Assembly: GCA_037176705.1 (NCBI GenBank)
Contig: CM073896.1
Location: 21,712,708 to 21,776,707, forward strand
DNA length: 64,000 nt
Reading direction: 5' to 3'
DNA from: Molossus alvarezi
Lineage: Eukaryota > Chordata > Mammalia > Chiroptera > Molossidae
Below the pieces are notes generated by a model. The model was not told the DNA's origin. It saw only the letters and a list, made by a program, of their open reading frames with translations, and did no database searches. Of the stretch, positions 1 through 12,300 are shown in pieces (position 1 is the first letter of the stretch; every line of letters begins with the position of its first letter). Made by a program: the position numbers and the translations under genes.

Positions 1-1255
1 TGTGAAGATTATTTTTTCTTTAAAAATATTTTTAATTACATTTGACATTCAACATTACTTTATATTAGTCTCCAGTACATAGCAGAGTGAATAGACAACT
101 ATGCAATTTATGAGTTGACCCTCCCTCCCCAGTAAGTTTAGCACCACCTGGCCATACATACTTATTAAAATAATATTGACTGTATTCCCTATGTTGTACT
201 TAACATCCCTGTGACTGTTCTATAACTACCAATTTGTACTTTTAATCCCTTCACATTATCCATCTAACCTTCCCCAATCCCTCTCTCATCTTATAACTCT
301 CAGTTTGTTCTTGGTATCTATGAGTCTCTTTCTGTTTTGTTTTTTTTTTTTTTCAATAATTTGTTCTTTAGGTTTCACATATAAGTGAAATCATATGGTA
401 TTTTTCTCTGCCTGACTTATTTCACTTAGCACGATACTTTCTGGGTCCAATCAAGTTATCACAGATGGTAAGAGTTTATTCTTTTTTATGGCCAAATAAT
501 ATTCTATTGTATATCTGTACCACTTCTTTATCCATTCATCTATTGATGGGCACTTAGGTTGCTCTACATCTTAGCTATTGTAAATAACACTGCAGTAAAT
601 ATAGGGTGCACATATCTTTTCAAATTAGTGTTTCGGACTTCTTCAGATAAATACAACCCAGAAGTGAAGTCACTGGATTATAAAGTAATTTCACTTTTAA
701 TTTTTTGAGGAAACTCCATACTGTTTTCCACAGTGGCTGCACCAATCTGCATTCCCACCAACAGTGCACGAGTGTTCTGGTTTCTCCATATCTTGTCAAT
801 AATTGTTGTTTGTTTATTGGTGCTAGCCATTCTGACAGGTATAGGGCGATATCTCATTGTGATTTCAATTTAAATTTCTTTGATGATTAGTGACATTGAG
901 AATCTTTTTATATGTCTATGTCCTCTTTGTGAAATGTATTTTGAGATCCTTTGTCTATTTTTTAAATACATTTTTGGGGGGATTTTGGAGTTAAGTTATA
1001 TGAGTTAATTTTTAAATAAATTTTGGATATTAACCTATCAAATAAATCATTGGAGAGTATTTTCTCCCACTCATAAGTTACCTTTTATTTTGTGTATAGT
1101 TTTCTTTGCTGTGCAAAACTTTTTAGTTTGGGGTAGTACCATTTGTTTAATGCTTTCTTTTGATCCCCTTGTCTAAGAAGATATATCAGAAAAAATATTA
1201 CTGATAGCAATGTCAGAGATTTTACTGCCTGTGTTTTCTTCTAGAATTTTTATGG

Positions 1256-1524
1256 GCCTTGCCCAGTTTGGCTCTGTGGTTAGAGCATTGGCCCATGGAC
1301 CAGAGAGTCCCAGGTTCTGTTCCTGCCAAGGGCATGTACCTCAGTTACAGTTCATACCCGGCCCCAGTTGGGGTCATGTGGGTGGCAACCAGTTGATGTG
1401 TGTCTCTCACATCAATGTTTCTCTCTCTCTTCCTTCCTCTCTCCCTCCTGCTCTATCTGAATGAAGATAAATGCAAAAATGTCCTTGGGTGAGGATAAAA
1501 AAATATAAATATATAAAAAAATAT
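1256..1524 (+). mobile_element. Ves SINE (variant with GATGAGGAT tail)
   Basis: tRNA-derived head with an A-box-like TTTGGCTCTGTGG segment and a degenerate B box, then a pyrimidine-rich stretch, a GAAGATAAATGCAAAAATGTCC segment and an A-rich tail. It is flanked by an exact 11-bp target duplication, AATTTTTATGG (1245-1255 and 1525-1535), which lies in the L1 ORF2 of the host copy. The insertion is therefore younger than that L1. Confidence 0.9.
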
Positions 1525-2858
1525 AATTTTTATGGTTTGGGGTCTTACATTTACACCTTTAATCAATTTTTAGTTTAAGAAGATGGCCTAGTTTATTATT
1601 TTATTTATTTAATTTTTTTGCATGTGTCATTCCAGTTTTCCCAACATGTATTGAATAGACAATCTTCACCTCTTTGTCATAGATTAATTGATCATGTAGC
1701 CATAGGTTTATTTCTGGCTCTCTATTCTGTTCCATTGATCTATATGTCTTTGGTTTTGTTTGTTTGTTTTTTATTTTGTTTTTGTCTTTTGCAAGTATCA
1801 TGCCATTTTAATTAATATAGTCCTAAAGTATTATTTGATATGAACTAGTGTAATACCTCCAACTTTGTTCTTTTTTCTAAAGATTACTGTGGCTATTTTG
1901 GGTCTTTTGTGATTCCATATACATTTTTGGAATATTTGTTCTAGTTCTGTGAAATATACCATTGGTATCTTGATTGGAATTGCATTGAACCTATAGATTG
2001 CTTTGGATAATATGGACATTTTAATGATTTTAATTATTCCTATCCTTTAACATGGTATATGTTTCCACTTATTTGTATCTTCTCCGATTTCTTTCTTCAT
2101 TCTCTTATAATTTTTTAAGTATAGGTCCTTTACCTCTATGGTTAAAATTTATTCCTAGGTATTTTATTTTTCTGATGCAATTGTAATGCGATTACTTTTT
2201 CTTTCTGATTGATTGTTATAGGGTACAAAAATGCAATTGAGTTCTAAGTATTCTGTATTCTGCTATTTTACTGAGTTGATATATCAGTTCAAATTTTTTT
2301 TGTGTGTGGAATTTTAAGGTTTTCTCTATTTACAGTATCATGTCATCTGCAAATAGCAGTTTAACTTCTCCCTTTCCAATTTGCATGTGTTTTATTTCTT
2401 TTCCTTATCTAATGGCTATGGCTAGCACTTCCGATACCATATTAAATAAAAGTGGTAAAAATGGACATCTTGTATTGTTCCTGATCTTCAGGAAAATGCT
2501 TTTATCATTTTACTGTTGAGTATGATATTAGCTGTGCATTTATTATATATGACCTTTTATTTTAATAAAGTATGTTCTCTCTATTTCCACTTACTGAGAG
2601 TTTTTATCATAAATAGATGCTGAATTTTGTCAAATTCTCTTTTTGTATCTATTTGTAAAATTATCTGAGATTTCTCCTTCATATTAACATGATGTACCAC
2701 ATCATTGACTGGCAGATTATCAATTCAAAGTTGCATCACAGGAATAAAACCCACTGGATCATAGTGTACAATCTTTTTAATGTATTGCTCATTTTGTTCC
2801 TTATATTTTGCTGAGGATTTCTGCAACTGTGTTCATCAAGGAAATTGGTATGCGTGCA

Positions 2859-2890
2859 TGCACACACATACACACATACACACACACATA
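2859..2890. repeat. (CA)n/(CACATA)n microsatellite
   Basis: Alternating CA with ATA interruptions inside the old L1 ORF2. No other function is visible. Confidence 0.8.
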
Positions 2891-3611
2891 CTGGGATAGG
2901 CAAAATTGGATTTATAGTTATGAGTACATGAAACATAGAGTATATTCCTGTATTATTATTTATTCTTATATTATATGTATTTTTTGCATATGAACAATTG
3001 TAGACCTACTTTTGCTTACTCCTGTGTATATCTGTAATGTCTTTGGGTTTGAAATTAGGGTAGTTCTGACCTTGAAATATGAATTTGGGAGCCTTCCCTC
3101 CTCCTTAACTTTTTGGAAAATTTTGAGAAGAATGAGTAATAATTCTTTGAATGTTTGGTAAAATTCACCTGTGAAGCTATCTAGTCCAGGACTTAGGTTC
3201 ATTGGGAATTTTTTTTTATTACTAATTTGATTTCATTAATATGTATTGGTCTGTTCTGACTTTTTGATTTTCTATTTTTCCTGATTCAGTTTTAGAAGAC
3301 TGTAAGCTTCTAGGAATGTATCCATTTCTTCTAGCTTGTCCAATATGTTGTCATATAACTGTTCACAGTATTTTATTATAATCTTGGGTATTTATGTGGT
3401 GTAGATTGTCACTTCTCTTCTTTCATTTTGATTTTATTTGTGTTCTCTCTTTTTCTTAGTCTGGTTAAAGATTTATCAGGATTTTTTTGTTTGCTTTTCT
3501 TTCAAAGAATTAGCTCTTGGTCTCACTAATATTTTGTTTTGTTTTGTTTTTAAGATTATTTTGTTTATTTTCCCCTCTTATTTTTATTATTTTCCTCCTT
3601 TTACTCACTGC

Positions 3612-3660
3612 TTTGTTTTGTTGTTGTTGTTGTTGTTGTTGTTGTTTTGTTTTGTTTTTT
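3612..3660. repeat. (TTG)n / TTTTG simple repeat in L1
   Basis: About nine TTG units flanked by TTTTG runs, expanded from a T-rich part of the antisense L1. It makes artefactual poly-Cys/Leu and poly-Gln frames, which are not genes. Confidence 0.85.
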
Positions 3661-4490
3661 CCTCCTAGCTCTATTAGGGGTAAAGTTAGATTGTCTATTT
3701 GAGATTTGTTTGTTTGTTTGTTTCTTACTGTAGACATTGCTATGAATTTCCCTCTCAGGTCTGCTTTCACTGTGTTATAGATTTGGGATCATTGTGGTTT
3801 CACTTTCATTTGTCTCAAAGTATCTTTTGATTTCTCTCATGATTTTATTCTTAACCCATTTGTTGTTTAATAGCATGGTATTTAGCCTCCATGTGTTTGT
3901 GTATTTTTTCATTTTTTTCTTCTAATTAATTTCTACTTTCACACCATTGTAGTCCAAGAAGATGCTTGATATGATTTCAATCTTCTTAAATTTTATGAGA
4001 CTTTGTTTGTGTACTAACATGTGGTCTATCCTAGGAGATATTCCATGTGCACTTGAAAAATATATATATTCTGCTTCTTTGGGTGAAATGCTCTAAAATA
4101 GCAATTAAATCCCTCTGGTCTAATGTGTCATTTAAGGTTGCTGTTTCCTTATTGATTTTCTGTCTGAAAGATCTATCTATTCATGACAATGAAGTTTTAA
4201 TGTCCCTTACTATGACTGTTACTGTTGTGTTCTCCCTTTATGCCTGTCTATATTTGCTTAAGTTCAAATGGGTTCTAAAGCTCTATAATTTTGACTCTAT
4301 GAAAAGTATTACAGTTAGCCTCTAGATGTACGTTAATTTAAAAGTCTGCCCCTCTGACCATAGCTTATTAAGATAAACAAATAGGCCTATTTTACATAAA
4401 GATTGGTTGCATTTTCGTCTGCAGCCTCTGTGCTAGGCCCTGGGGGATAGCCAGGGTAAGTTCATGTGAGCTAGTTAAGAATTTTTACTT

Positions 4491-4716
4491 GCCTGGCTGG
4501 TGTAGCTCAGTGGTTGTGCATTGACCCAAGTGCTTGTGCAATGTACCAAGAGGTCGCCGGTTCGATTCTTGGTCAAGGCACATGCCCAGATTGTGGGCCA
4601 GATCCCCAGTAGGGGGCATGCAGGAGGTGGCAAATTAATGTTCTCTCTCATCGATGTTTCCATCTCTCTCTCTCTTTCCCTTCCTCTCTGTCTAAAATCA
4701 ATAAAGAAAAATTACC
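4491..4716 (+). mobile_element. Ves SINE
   Basis: Classic Ves body: GGCTGGTGTAGCTCAGTGG head, B box GGTTCGATTC, the CAGTAGGGGGCATGCAGGAGG core, TCTCTCATCGATGTTTC, pyrimidine tract and an AATCAATAAAGAAAAA tail. An imperfect duplication AAGAATTTTTACTT / AAGAATTATTTCTTA flanks it. Confidence 0.92.
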
Positions 4717-5841
4717 TAAGAATTATTTCTTACCTCGCTTATCCTGTGGGTTTGGTGGATAAAAGCCTGGTTGCCTTTCAGAGATAAATGTTTTAGGGGA
4801 ATCATTTTTCAGATGAAAGTCCTGAAAACTGAGGTGCCAGAAGTGGGGTTCAAACACCTCAGTAAGAGAGAAGCTGGAGTTGTGGGTTTCCTCCTGTTTC
4901 TTTGTTGTCACAGCAGGGGTGGAGTTTATGGTGAAATTATATCTCATCCTCCTGCTCGTTTTGATTATATATAATCAAAATATGTGTGTGTATGTGTGTG
5001 TGTTTATATCTATATATATATCTATATATATACATATTTCTCAATGTAATGAGCCCCTCAACTAGTTTCTGGGTTTTTTCCAGAGGGAATTTTCTATATG
5101 CTGATGTCTATTTGGTGTATCCATGAAAGAAGAAAAGTTCCAGAGTCTCCTACATTGCCATTTTCTGTTTCTTTTTACTTGATTATTTGTGCCATAAAAT
5201 CACTACCATTTTAGCACAAATATACAATTTAGACTATTCTGTCTTATGACAGAAAAATAATAATAATAATAACCTGAGTAATTACTCTTGTTTTTATCTG
5301 ATATCTTCTCCTGGAAGTTCTATAAAGAATTCAAATGAAAGCATGCATACACACACTGTTAAGGTAAGAATAGAAAAACAGTTACGTACATCTGGACTTG
5401 CGTATTGACATAGTTACTCTGACTTCATTGGAAGGAACACGGATCCTCTAATTAGGTTAACAGAATCCTAATTTTTGGGCTGTCATCTCCCAGGCGACTC
5501 TATTTTCAAAATCAATGTGTTGTGGTATTTGGTGAAAACGATGACTTCTCCTCATTTAAAGTTTTGTTTTCTTTTTATTTCAACCCTTTATTTGTGAGTA
5601 AAAAGTTCAGTTGTATTTCAAAGCTTTAGTGCTTAAGGGAGCAGTGAGGGTTTAATCAGTCTGTATAAAAGATCAATCTCAACATTTGTCAGTTCTAACC
5701 TTGCTAACCCAATTGGTTTTATGCTTTCTCTTCCTCCTACATTGTCATTTTTATGAGATTGTATATAAAAAAAATAAGTTAAAGTTATATCTGCTCCTTA
5801 AAGCATTTTGTTTGTTCTTTTTATTTCTGTGATGAAAAGTT
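4717..5841. other. Non-genic stretch, TG/TA microsatellite only
   Basis: No gene or clearly recognised repeat is visible apart from a compound TG/TATATC microsatellite at about 4981-5034. Short open frames here carry no recognisable domain and sit in AT-rich DNA with normal stop density. Confidence 0.5.
4981..5034. repeat. Compound (TG)n-(TATATC)n microsatellite
   Basis: TG dinucleotides run into TATATATC units. Simple-sequence DNA. Confidence 0.8.
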
Positions 5842-5854
5842 CAGGCCATTCAGA

Positions 5855-6081
5855 ATTTTTAATTTTTTTTTCTTTATTCTTTATCGATTTTTAGAGACAG
5901 AGGAAGTGAGAGGTAGAGAGAGATAGAAACATCAATCAGAAAGAACACTGGTTGGCCACATCCTGCATGCCCCCAACTGGGGATCGGGCCCACAACCTGG
6001 GCATGTGCCCTGACTGGGATTCAAACTGGCGACCTCTCCGTGCATGGGTCAACGCTCAACCAATGAGCCACACCGGCTGGA
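5855..6081 (-). mobile_element. Ves SINE
   Basis: Minus-strand Ves: poly-T side first, then the complement of the core and of the tRNA-like head ending GAGCCACACCGGCTGG. The 13-bp target duplication CAGGCCATTCAGA is exact (5842-5854 and 6082-6094). Confidence 0.93.
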
Positions 6082-6094
6082 CAGGCCATTCAGA

Positions 6095-6520
6095 TTTTAT
6101 TTCCAGCTATTATTTTGTCTACTTCTGAAATTAAATATTTTTTAAAATGATAAAAATGGTGCCAAATGTATGAACTGCATGCCTAGGTTAGCTCAAAATC
6201 CCCATGAGAATGAGCTCATTAACCTTATGATAGATAAACCCTGAAACTTCATTCAAAAGGTACTGTGCTATACTGGGTGCTGATTCTGCATCTGGCTGTG
6301 GTGTTGATGTTTGGATCTTTTTTTCTTTTTTTTTAAGGTTATAATAAAATATCTAAACCTCATATGAAAAAAATAATAATTTTATGATAAGGTAATATAC
6401 TAAAAAGAAATTATTCCTAGTATAAAAAATTTATTTTCTCAAAATCAACATTATTCAAATCAAGAATGATTTCCTTAGCCTCTATGGAATATTTTAGGAA
6501 TTGAACCACATAAAATCAAT
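6095..6520. other. Non-genic AT-rich stretch
   Basis: No gene or recognisable repeat seen. Confidence 0.45.
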
Positions 6521-6530
6521 TTCAAATGTA

Positions 6531-6651
6531 GACATGAACAGCAGTGTGGTGATTGTGAGGTGGAGGGTGGGTGGATGGAGGTGGAAGAGGGCATAGGGGG
6601 ATAAATTGTGAAGAAAAAAATAAAATAAAGAACAATAAACTTAAAAAAATG
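6531..6651 (+). mobile_element. Short 5'-truncated L1 3' end with A-rich tail
   Basis: The G-rich segment (CAGCAGTGTGGTGATTG, then GGTGG/GGGTGG runs and GGGGGATAAAT) resembles the terminal 3' UTR of mammalian L1. It ends in an AAAATAAAATAAAG tail. The exact 10-bp direct repeat TTCAAATGTA at 6521-6530 and 6652-6661 brackets it, which supports a complete, extremely truncated retrotransposition event of 121 bp. It lies in the opposite orientation to the long L1s of the window. Confidence 0.7.
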
Positions 6652-6960
6652 TTCAAATGTATTTTTATTAAATAACTTTAAAAACAGGAAAATAATCCGA
6701 TAATTAATCTTTTCACTGAGTATTAAATAATTTCCTTGTAATACCAAATCTTTTCTTTTTCTAATTTTAATTTTTTCATAGTATTCTCCTTCTAGACCCG
6801 AAAAGACAAATATTTATTTCCAAGTTCCTCACATCCCTCCCCCACATTTTTATTTGTTTATTGTTTCTTTACTTTTATTATTTTATTATAGCATTATACA
6901 TTCTCTTTCTAAAATAAATAAAATAAAATAATGGCTAACGTCCTCTTAATCACCATTCTT

Positions 6961-7154
6961 TTGTTTTTCCCTTTACTGATTTTAGAGAAGGAGAGAGAGA
7001 AGCATGGATGAGAGAAAACATTGACTGGCTTCCTCCTGCATGCCCCCCACTGGGGATCAGGCCCACAACCTGGGCATGTGCCTTGCCCGGGAATTGAACT
7101 GGTGACCTCTTGGTGCATGGGTCGATGCTCAACCACTGAGCCACACAGGCTGAG
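6961..7154 (-). mobile_element. Ves SINE
   Basis: Minus-strand Ves with core complement CCCCCCACTGGGGATCAGGC and the head complement at the right. The target duplication CTTAAT(C/T)ACCATTCTT (6945-6960 and 7155-7170) has a single mismatch in 16 bp. Confidence 0.93.
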
Positions 7155-7243
7155 CTTAATTACCATTCTTAAATCTGGTCCTTGCTTCTCTTCCCATGAT
7201 AATCATAGTTATGAGTTATTTATTTTTATGTATTCACATATAT

Positions 7244-7451
7244 TGGGGTTTCTTAACTCCAGTACTGGTAACATTTGGACGAGATAATCTTTCACGTTTG
7301 AAGGCTGTCCCGTGCAGTGGGTGTTTAGGGCATTCTTTGCCTTTGCCTTTGCCTACTGGATGCCAGTACCAACCCCCAGTTGTGCCTCTCAAGCATTGTG
7401 TGTGGCCAAATGTCCCCAAAGGGCAACATCGCCCCCAGTTGAGAAGAACTG
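7244..7451 (-). mobile_element. MER20 hAT-Charlie DNA transposon relic
   Basis: The about 208-bp segment matches MER20 from memory of the family. It has ends related to GGTTTCTCAACC and GTTGAGAA-ACTG, the internal GGATGCCAGTACCAACCCCCAGTTGTG and the block CCAAATGTCCCCAAAGGGCAACATCGCCCCC, each recognised only piecewise with many substitutions. MER20 is an ancient placental hAT that has sometimes been co-opted as an enhancer; nothing here shows that. No clear 8-bp target duplication remains. Confidence 0.82.
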
Positions 7452-10400
7452 ACGTGTACACATATAAATCCATAGAAAAGGTACAGTAAAGGGATTTCAG
7501 TCAAACACAGATATGGAAGATATTTTTCTATGCTCACTCTACCCCTCTTCATTTCCCTCGCCATGTTCCTTACTGCATATCGTGGACGGAAGGCTGAAAG
7601 CTGTAATTCCAAGATTCTGTCAGTTCATATTCTGCATATTATCTACATTCAACTAAACCAAATCACCAGCATTTAATAATGAAGACAAAGGGAATATCCT
7701 GAAGCAGAGATAGAACTCCTCTGGCAAGCATGACCTTAATTATGTTTGGTTTTTCTGGGTGAGCTGCATCAGAAATCCAAAGTCAAGAATCTAGTTTCAT
7801 GGCCATGGAGAGGTGTGGAGCAAACATTTTGTTGGTCCGGTTAATGGTAGAAACAGTCTGGTCTCAGCAATAATGATAGTAATTGATTAATTAATTATCT
7901 AGCATCCCAAACATCACAGAGTCAGCATCTGCCTTAGGGGGCTAGTTCAGCAGTGTTGCCCAGGCAGTGAGTTGAGAGCTGCTTAGCTAGCCTTTTCAGT
8001 GGCTTCCTCAGCCACATAATAATGGGTCATAGATGATAAATCCTCTTCTTATCCTACTTAAGGATATCCAACAGTCAACAGCTGAATCCAGATTCATTCC
8101 CTGCTGCTGTCTGGGACTTAAATAAAATAAAAGTAAAAGATTGTTAGTTGTAAATTTACAATTGCAAAGAAAACCTGAGTGGAAACTACAGCTGATAAAA
8201 AGATGTTAACACATTTTTAATGATGGAATGTTGATGAGGCATTAGCAAATTCAGGGAGCTGTCAATTGCCTGCAAAGGAAAATGAAAAGCAATTTAATGC
8301 AGAACTCTGACCAGACCGAGAAGTTAAAGTTACTGATGTTATGGGTTGAGATGTAGGAGTGGAAGCAAGGATTGTGTATTATGTGTGAGGCAAAAATCAG
8401 AAAAAGTAGTAAGAAGCACAATAAGGAGCAGGTATACCCTCAGGTGACTAATGCATCCTGGTGAAGACTTTTCCAAAAATTTAGTTTTTACCAGCAAACT
8501 GGAAACATTGAACAGTAGAGTCATCATTCTCAAGGACACTGGTCACGGCAGAATAAGAAAGAACTGCTTCTAAAAAAAGTGTTAAGTGAATTTCACATGG
8601 AATTGATACTGTTGTAATTAACCTAGTTAGTAATAATGGGAAAGGAGAAAGGAAAAGCCAAATATTACAATCATGTCATTTTTGCAGCTTTGCCAGGAAA
8701 CTACAGTTTAATACTCCCCAGGGAACCACTGGTCTATTCCCTGTAGATCACTGGAAGAAGGAACTGGACAGGGGGAGGACAGACACATGCCCAGTAAAGT
8801 CTGGGTGAAATAGGAAAGGTACTTGCCTGTCAGTCATACCTGGGAACAGGTCATTTGCCAGAGTAGGCGTGGCCACTGCAAGCATGGGAAGATTTGGAAT
8901 ATTTAGATCCCTAAATAAAGAGATTTGCTCTCTTGGTTTGCACTCTCTTGGTCTCTCTTGGCCCTCCCGTGTGGTTGGTGCTCCTGGCTGCCCTTGGTAC
9001 TCATGTTGCAGGGGGCATGCTCTACTGGCTCCCCTGCACTCACCCCCATGGCCCACAGCCATGTGGACCCCACACAATGGACTAATAGACTGCAACTAGC
9101 CTAATGCTAAACTGTACCCAATTCTAATATGGAATGGAAATGCTGGTCACTGGCTTTGCTTTTAGCTCTACTGAATCCCCAGTTATACCTTTTCCAGGAC
9201 TGGATTAAGGGAAATGAGACGTTGGAAACCCGGGGATGTAATTCCACACAAATAAAAGTTACTCATCCTCCTGTGCAAGTCTCAGAAAATTTGTTTTCTT
9301 GAGATATCATAAGGACCCTACCCCCAGCATCCAGTGGGGAAGACGACTCCCCACTTCCACTGGTAACAGAATGGTGGGATTTCTAGGTCTATTGTATATG
9401 ATTAAACTTCTACAATACTGGCAGACACATACATATACCCCAGGCATGAGATAAGTGGATCTTTCTATAGAGACATGATAACCCAATAAAAAAGACTTAT
9501 AGATACTGATATTTAGAAATCCCCCAATTAAAGGTATTAGCCCCCATCTGCCTATCTTCTTTCTATAAAGAAAATTATTAGCTGAAAGTTTTACCCTGAC
9601 CAACATAGAACTCTATGAGTATTTTAGTGTCCTGCACTTAAAATATGAAAGGTAACATGAAATAGCAGATATGTGTCTGGGGGGGGGAGAGACAGAGAAG
9701 AATACATCAATATACATTAAGAGAGAGAGAAACTGCAGATGAGCCAGCCCAGAGCCTGCCTCTGTGTTCCCTTCTGAAGCACGTTCTCATGACCCAGTGC
9801 TCTGGGACTTCCTAGCCCACTGACCTGGAGCCGGCATTCAGGTCTGGGGCTGTTCTTCCCTGGTTATTCTTTCAAACAGAGACCACACCCCAATAGGAGC
9901 AGCTGCTTGGGGGTGGGAGGTACTGTGTGTGGGGATTGAACAGGCATTACTGTCTGCACCTCTAGGAGAACTAGGATGGGACGAGGGGAGTAGATCTACC
10001 TAAGAGCTGAGTCTGCCAACTTCCCTTAGCTCTGCAAATCAAAGTTCTCCATAGGCCTGCTTTTCTGTCTTAAAATCTCGTGGAACAGGATGTGTGACTT
10101 GAAAAGCTTTGAAACTCCATGGGCTTCTGTTTATTTTCTCATCTGTAAAAATGAGGAACTTTAATTTGACCTCTGAAGATTCTGCAAGCATTAACATTTT
10201 ATAAATTTTCCTCTCTTTTGAGACTTTTTTTTAATACTCAATAATATATTTATTTTCAGGGTCACATAATAATTTTGCAAAACACTTCCTATTCATTTCT
10301 AAAAGACATTGATTAAACACATATAAGCAGCAGGTTAAAGTCATTTCTGCACCTTTCATTTTTCCTCCCCTTTGGAAGCCTTAAATAGGGGAGCAAAAAT

Positions 10401-11100
10401 GCCCCCCTGACCAAAGGGGCCTCTGGCAGTGACTGGGCATCTTTGGGCTCACTTTACCCTTAGACTAACTAAAGGTGCCAACCTAAAACAATTTTTCTAT
10501 GCAAGATTTAGCACAGAAGGAATTATTGAAACCACAGGGTGGAAATTAATGATTAGCTTGAAATGCTATTAGCATACCAGCAGGAGAAAAGACTAAGTGA
10601 GCTATGATCTAAAGTAATATATGTCATCCTAGAAACTGCAGGTGATATGATGGAGAAACAATGCTGGTAACGGGAGAAAAGAAGGAATGGGTTATTAGAC
10701 TGAGAGGCAAGGAGACAGCATTTAAATTAAGGGGACAGGACAATGAGACAGTGTGAATTAACATGCAAGAACCCAGACTGAAAGACATTGTTGCGTGATC
10801 ACAGACAGAAAGCAATCCATCAGCTGGGCTATGACACAGCACTAGGGCTGGGCAGGGAAGAGGATGTACAAGTACTGTTCTGGGTAAAGCAGGAGGACAT
10901 ATACTCATCTCAAGTACTTCTTCCCATAAGCAGCATGATTAAAGATGCCATGAGCAAAAGGCTCACTGATCAGAGAATTGTTGGGGGGAAAAGGCAGCAA
11001 GGAGATACAAAAAGATGGACACGTAAATGTTTAAGATAATATACAAAAAAATATGAAAGGTACCCTTCACTGTTTTGGCAAAGTGCAATAATAGATAAAT
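7452..11100. other. Long non-genic, apparently low-copy stretch
   Basis: No gene, SINE or LINE could be recognised over this interval. It contains a modest GC-richer block at about 8900-9080 with AATAAAG followed by CT-rich sequence, and G/GA-rich simple sequence near 9678-9735. Open frames of about 80-115 codons occur (for example 8748-9095 minus and 9307-9606 minus) but lack any recognisable domain, signal peptide or repeat pattern, and I treat them as chance. Confidence 0.45.
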
Positions 11101-11116
11101 AATATATGGATAGATT

Positions 11117-11238
11117 ATATATAGATATACACACAAACACACATTCAGATACACACACACATGCACTATATATATACACACACACACACATATATATACA
11201 TATATATGTATATATATATATATAGAGAGAGAGAGCGC
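11117..11238. repeat. Compound CA / TA / GA microsatellite
   Basis: Over 120 bp of alternating purine-pyrimidine steps (ACAC, ATATAT, TATGTATA) ending in AGAGAG. A candidate for non-B DNA and high length polymorphism. Overlapping open frames are artefacts of the dinucleotide composition. Confidence 0.85.
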
Positions 11239-11717
11239 TCTAATAAAATTACATCCATGTTTCTCTGAGCACCTTTTGCAAATCAAGCCACGCTAGGTTC
11301 ACACAGATCACCATATGAAGAACTGTTGCTTTATTTTAAAAGAAAAAGTGTGTGGTTGTGCTGTATAACATTGTTCCCCTCATGGTGACGTGCAGCTTGT
11401 CCTCACAGCATGTCAGTCTTCCGCCGTGCCTGCTCCAGGAAGGGTGAAAGGGGTGGAGAGAAACACTGTGGCCTGTAGCTGCACAGCAAACAGTCATGGC
11501 AAAGGGGTGTTAGGTTTCTCCATGTTCTGTGACTCAGGATAGTTAATGAAACTAAGAAGTCAGACCACTGCTACTGACCATTAGGAAGCATTTAGTTTTC
11601 TACCACTTTTAGACACAAAGATATGGGGACGGATAGGGAAACAACATTTCTTAAACCCACAGATTTTCAGATTCAAAGTTAAATTACAGATTCCAGAAAA
11701 TCTACTTAATAGACAGC

Positions 11718-11983
11718 AACCCTGATGTACCAGTGTGGCTCAGTGGATTGAGTGTAGTCCCAGTTCAATTCCCGGTCAGGGCACATGCCCAGGTTTGGGG
11801 CCTGATCCTCGGTAGGGGGTGCTCAGGAGGCAGAGGGTGTTTCTCTCTCACCTTGGTGTCTCCCCCACCTCCTTCTCTGTCTCTCTCTCCCTCCCTTCCT
11901 CCCTCCTTCCCTTTCACCCTGTCTGAAGATAAATGAAAAATGTCCTCGGATGAGGATTTAAAATGAAAAAAGAAAAAAAAAAA
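11718..11983 (+). mobile_element. Ves SINE, GATGAGGAT-tailed variant
   Basis: Head TGTGGCTCAGTGGATTGAG, B box CAGTTCAATTCCCGGTCAGG, core, a long CCCTCC-rich pyrimidine tract, then GAAGATAAATGAAAAATGTCC and an A-rich tail. The spacer between A and B boxes is shortened, which suggests a small internal deletion. No clean target duplication was found. Confidence 0.85.
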
Positions 11984-11994
11984 TCTGAAGGAAA

Positions 11995-12300
11995 TCTGAG
12001 AAACTACCACATTGATGAAGCTTGATGACACTATATGGAGATAAGCTAGTCACAAAAGGACAAACTGTAAGATTCTAGGAGCCTAGAGGAATCAGACTCA
12101 TGGACAGACAGCAGTGTGGTTGCAGGGGCTGGTCCGCGTCACGGGGAATTGCTGTTGAATGGACACAAAGCTTCCGTTCGGAAAGCGAACAGTCCTGGGG
12201 ACAGATGGTGCTGAGAGACGCATGATTGTCTAGTGCAGTCACTACCGCTGTGGGACGTTTGAAATGGTAAATTTAATTTTATGTATATTTTAATATAAGA
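11995..12300 (+). mobile_element. Old L1 3' UTR fragment, sense
   Basis: The order of words (GATGAAGCTTGATGACACTAT, TAAGCTAGTCACAAAAGGAC, CAGTGTGGTTGCAGGGGCTGG, then AATGGTAAATTTAATTTTATG) follows the 3' UTR of older mammalian L1M elements, with about 20-25% visible divergence by eye. It has no coding part. Confidence 0.7.

Larger units (their letters stand above)
20..4330 (-). mobile_element. Old L1 retrotransposon, 3' UTR plus ORF2, antisense
   Basis: Read on the minus strand this is a decayed L1. An L1 3' UTR-like segment lies at about 20-500, followed by ORF2 running from its C-terminus (about 500-1250) up through the reverse transcriptase. The complement of the FADD catalytic motif is visible near 2340. 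All frames are broken by many stops and indels, with the longest ORF2-like peptides about 60-80 residues, so it is long dead. The copy appears truncated on its 5' side near 4330, where L1 similarity stops inside ORF2. A Ves SINE interrupts it at 1256-1524. The exact subfamily needs a library comparison; the 3' UTR looks like an older mammalian L1M-type. Confidence 0.88.

Noticed and set aside
4491..4716. tRNA-like sequence with A and B boxes (also in every Ves copy)
   Set aside because: These are SINE heads that lack a proper acceptor stem and anticodon arm and are followed by SINE bodies. Not tRNA genes.
7244..7451. MER20 as a second SPIN element
   Set aside because: The ends share the generic hAT word TTCTCAACC but the interior matches MER20 and lacks the SPIN GACCCCTTTGG and TATTAAAGGGTC blocks.
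8748..9095. 115-codon minus-strand open frame
   Set aside because: No domain, no splice context and no conservation evidence. The composition is explained by a local GC-rich block.
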